NCBI RefSeq assembly: GCF_002863585.1
Contig: NZ_PGUY01000010.1
Span: 27,493 to 91,492, forward strand
Direction of reading: 5' to 3'
From: Peribacillus deserti
GTDB taxonomy: Bacteria; Bacillota; Bacilli; Bacillales; DSM-1321
Length of the DNA: 64,000 bases
Made by a program: the position numbers and the translations under genes. Positions 61,845-64,000 of this stretch are shown piece after piece (position 1 is the stretch's first letter; every line of letters starts with the position of its first letter). The notes under the pieces are model-generated. The model did no database searches. It was not told the DNA's origin and saw only the letters and a program-made list of their open reading frames with translations.

Positions 61845-63227
61845 TTATTTCCCTTCCGCATTCAACTGGCTGTGTTTGTATCCATAGGTGAAATAAATGA
61901 CTAGCCCCAGTACAAGCCAGACAACGAATCCTTTCCACGTGAATGAAGAAAGCTGAAGCATTAAGTATACACAGAAGATAACAGCCAGTGCAGGTATAAC
62001 AGGAACCCATGGTGTCTTGAAGCCTCGCTTTAACTCCGGCTGTGTTTTTCGAAGTACGGCCACTCCCAGGGAAACCGAGGCAAAGGCAAATAATGTGCCT
62101 ATGCTTGTCAGCTCAGCTAACTTCTCAAGAGGCACTAAACCAGTAAAGATTGCTACTAATATGCCCGTTACCCATGTGCTGTTTAACGGAACCTTTGAAA
62201 CAGGGTGTACCTTGGATAACCCCTTTGGAAGAAGACCATCCCTGCTCATTGCAAAGAACAGCCTTGTCTGTCCAAACATCATCACGGTCAGTACGGTAGT
62301 AATACCTACTATGGCTCCAAGAGATATAAAACCAGCCGCCCAGTCATTGCCGATAAAATGCAGGGCGAATGCAACTGGATCTTTAACATTTAACATGTCA
62401 AACGGAACAATACCTGTCAGGATCAGAGATACCACTATATAAAGTATCGTACAAATCGTTAAGGAAGATATAATCCCAATAGGTAAATTCCGCTGCGGAT
62501 CTTTCACTTCCTCGGCAGCCGTAGATACCGCATCAAAACCGAAATAGGCAAACACCACAACTGCTGCACCTGTGACAACCCCTGAGAAACCAAATGGCAT
62601 AAATGGTTCCCAGTTAGCAGGCTCCACATACCAAACTCCTATCACGATAAAGAGAAGAACAACTGCGACCTTGATAACGACCATGACAGCATTAAATTTG
62701 GCAGATTCTTTTACTCCTCTTGAAAGCAGTAATGTGATTAGGAGAACGATAATGACCGCCGGTAAATCAATAAATGTGCCCTCTGAAGGATTAAAGGCAC
62801 TTGATATGGCCTTAGGCAGATGAATTCCGAAACCCGATAATAAACTTTGAAAATAACCTGACCACCCGCTCGCAACTGCCGACGATGCAAGTCCATATTC
62901 GAGGACTAGGTCCCAGCCGAGCACCCAGGCAAAAACTTCACCGAAAGCGACGTAACTATACGTATAGGCACTTCCCGACTGCGGGATCATCGATGCAAAT
63001 TCAGAATAGCATAATGCTGCAAATACACAGGCTAAACCTGCAATGATGAATGATAAAATTAAAGCAGGACCAGCATATTTAGCAGCCGCTACACCCGTCA
63101 GAACAAATACACCTGTGCCTATTATGGCTCCAACCCCGAGCATCGTTAAATCTACTGCACCTAAAACTCTATTGAGTGAATAATCAGAGTTATAATTAGA
63201 TAATTGCTTTTTTCTAAATAATTTCAT
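61845..63227 (-). CDS. APC-family cationic/branched amino-acid permease (YfnA-like)
   Basis: 460 aa from MKLFRKKQLSNYNSDYSLN; GGAGG lies 6 nt upstream. Twelve membrane helices; GVGAIIGTGVFVLTGVAAAKYAGPA (TM1 substrate loop), SGSAYTYSYVAFGE and FAYFGFDAVSTAAEEVKDPQRNLP are APC/CAT signatures. Intact paralogue of the decayed gene at 39-40.4 kb. Substrate unknown. Confidence 0.93.
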   Translation of the reverse strand: MKLFRKKQLSNYNSDYSLNRVLGAVDLTMLGVGAIIGTGVFVLTGVAAAKYAGPALILSFIIAGLACVFAALCYSEFASMIPQSGSAYTYSYVAFGEVFAWVLGWDLVLEYGLASSAVASGWSGYFQSLLSGFGIHLPKAISSAFNPSEGTFIDLPAVIIVLLITLLLSRGVKESAKFNAVMVVIKVAVVLLFIVIGVWYVEPANWEPFMPFGFSGVVTGAAVVVFAYFGFDAVSTAAEEVKDPQRNLPIGIISSLTICTILYIVVSLILTGIVPFDMLNVKDPVAFALHFIGNDWAAGFISLGAIVGITTVLTVMMFGQTRLFFAMSRDGLLPKGLSKVHPVSKVPLNSTWVTGILVAIFTGLVPLEKLAELTSIGTLFAFASVSLGVAVLRKTQPELKRGFKTPWVPVIPALAVIFCVYLMLQLSSFTWKGFVVWLVLGLVIYFTYGYKHSQLNAEGK

Positions 63228-63239
63228 GAAAGCCTCCAT

Positions 63240-63829
63240 AACTTGTCGAAAATAGTCGAATTGTACTTTCGTTATTTTACAGGTATATCTTTATAATGTA
63301 AATCAAAAGTTTTTAAAATATCAAAAAATACTGAAATCTCTTCCCTTTTAAGGCATTCTAATAAATTCGTTATAAATTACTAATCTTATTTTAACTTTGT
63401 CCAAACATATATGTAATATTCTACAGCTGCTAAAAAAACACCAAATGTGTTGAATATGGTTTCCTTATGTCTTAAATTCCCAGGGTTATTGGACGTTGAT
63501 AGGGATTAAGAATTTTATAGTCCTTTCCATTGCCGGGACTTCAAAAGGCGTTGGCAGAGCGGAATACAGAGGTTTCATTACCCTTTCACAGCGGATTAAC
63601 CTTTTTGGAAGTGAATATCCGTATAACAAGAACTGGCGGTTTGAAGAAGTGCTTTGAGGAAGTTTTTAAGGGGAGGATTTTCGTGCGGCAAGGTGCAGAC
63701 CATGAATCCTATCACAGTCCGTTTAATGCTTTGCTCTTGCTTCCGTTTATTTTAATCGGCAGTTTCTATCTAAAAATAGAACTCCGGACGCAAAGCTAGT
63801 TAATAAATAGAATTTACATTTTTAATAAA
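63240..63829. other. 590-bp intergenic stretch
   Basis: AT-rich promoter side of the permease, then a frame at 63530-63799 (plus) without ribosome site or recognisable domains. No terminator or RNA motif recognised. Confidence 0.4.
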
Positions 63830-64000
63830 GGCTGTTTTCATAAATTTTGTTGCTCATTGTACAAGAGGTTGATTGGAACGTGAGGATGCTCGCGGACCTT
63901 AGGGGCGGGCGGTGAGCCTACTCGGCTTCGCCTGCGGGGTCTCACCTGATCGAAAAGCGGAGGACGGTGCTTTTCAAGAAAAGATCCATCCAAAAGCTGA
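63830..64000 (+). mobile_element. MITE-like element, copy G (truncated by window end)
   Basis: GGCTGTTTTCATAAATTTTG left end, then the shared core (GATTGGAACGTGAGGATGCTC, GAGCCTACTCGGCTTCGCC). After CTCACCTGATC it enters a long-form-like segment (AAAAGCGGA, CGGTGC) as in copies B and C; the right end is outside the window. Confidence 0.75.

Noticed and set aside
63530..63799. 89-aa protein near the window end
   Set aside because: No ribosome site, no recognisable motif, mixed composition.

Overview
The window is a low-GC Bacillota chromosome segment, almost certainly a Bacillaceae member (Bacillus sensu lato). Strong GGAGG ribosome sites, TTG/GTG starts, many intrinsic terminators, GGGTAA-type SigB promoters, and clear counterparts of Bacillus subtilis HemZ, YhaX, YheA, YheE, YxkF-MsmX, CitG/FumC, BmrCD (YheI/YheH), ThiT, MpfA-type CNNM proteins, LtaS, YisL, GsiB, YflT and RsbS/RsbT support this. 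No rRNA, tRNA, prophage or CRISPR array was seen.

Layout. 1-10.3 kb: acyl-CoA ligase (cut by the window edge), HemZ, a YhaX-type HAD protein, YheA, YheE, YxkF-MsmX (ATPase for sugar importers), a zinc-ribbon protein, fumarase and a YetF-like protein. 10.5-17 kb: the heterodimeric exporter BmrCD with a possible leader-peptide attenuator, and an MFS exporter. 17-24 kb: isoaspartyl dipeptidase, a SigB-type HPr-like protein with two tiny membrane peptides, a class A PBP, a frameshifted UspA and TPP-riboswitch-controlled ThiT. 24.5-36.5 kb: two CNNM/CBS paralogues with a shared leader structure, DedA, AI-2E permease, UppP, an SH3-amidase, ModBA and CorA. 37-40 kb: an RRNPP-type regulator with its own secreted pro-peptide, and a decayed amino-acid permease. 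40.6-51.5 kb: LtaS, YisL, a small metallopeptidase, three gsiB copies, two coiled-coil M23 hydrolases and FtsW/RodA. 52-64 kb: an RsbS-RsbT pair, an ArsR regulator, an EmrB-type pump with divergent TetR, an orphan RsbS, aldo-keto reductase, YflT and an intact APC permease.

How the genes fit together. Envelope biogenesis is well represented (UppP, PBP, LtaS, FtsW/RodA, amidase, two M23 hydrolases). Divalent-cation handling recurs (two CNNM proteins, CorA). General stress genes recur with SigB-like promoters (HPr-like, GsiB, YflT, the 40.6 kb hydrophilic protein), alongside RsbS/RsbT modules.

The intergenic DNA is unusually repeat-rich. It holds (i) an IS-derived, MITE-like family with imperfect terminal inverted repeats and 8-bp target duplications, often inserted at terminator U-tracts; (ii) an exact 52-bp-period array of 11 palindromes; (iii) a four-locus family built on TTATGCTTA with about 21-bp spacing; and (iv) a 43-bp minisatellite. 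The strongest candidates for undescribed biology are the regulator/pro-peptide pair at 37.4-38.8 kb and a 43-codon reading frame with an EPDP motif just upstream of the CorA gene. All functional calls are from motif and family recognition by eye; no database search was run.
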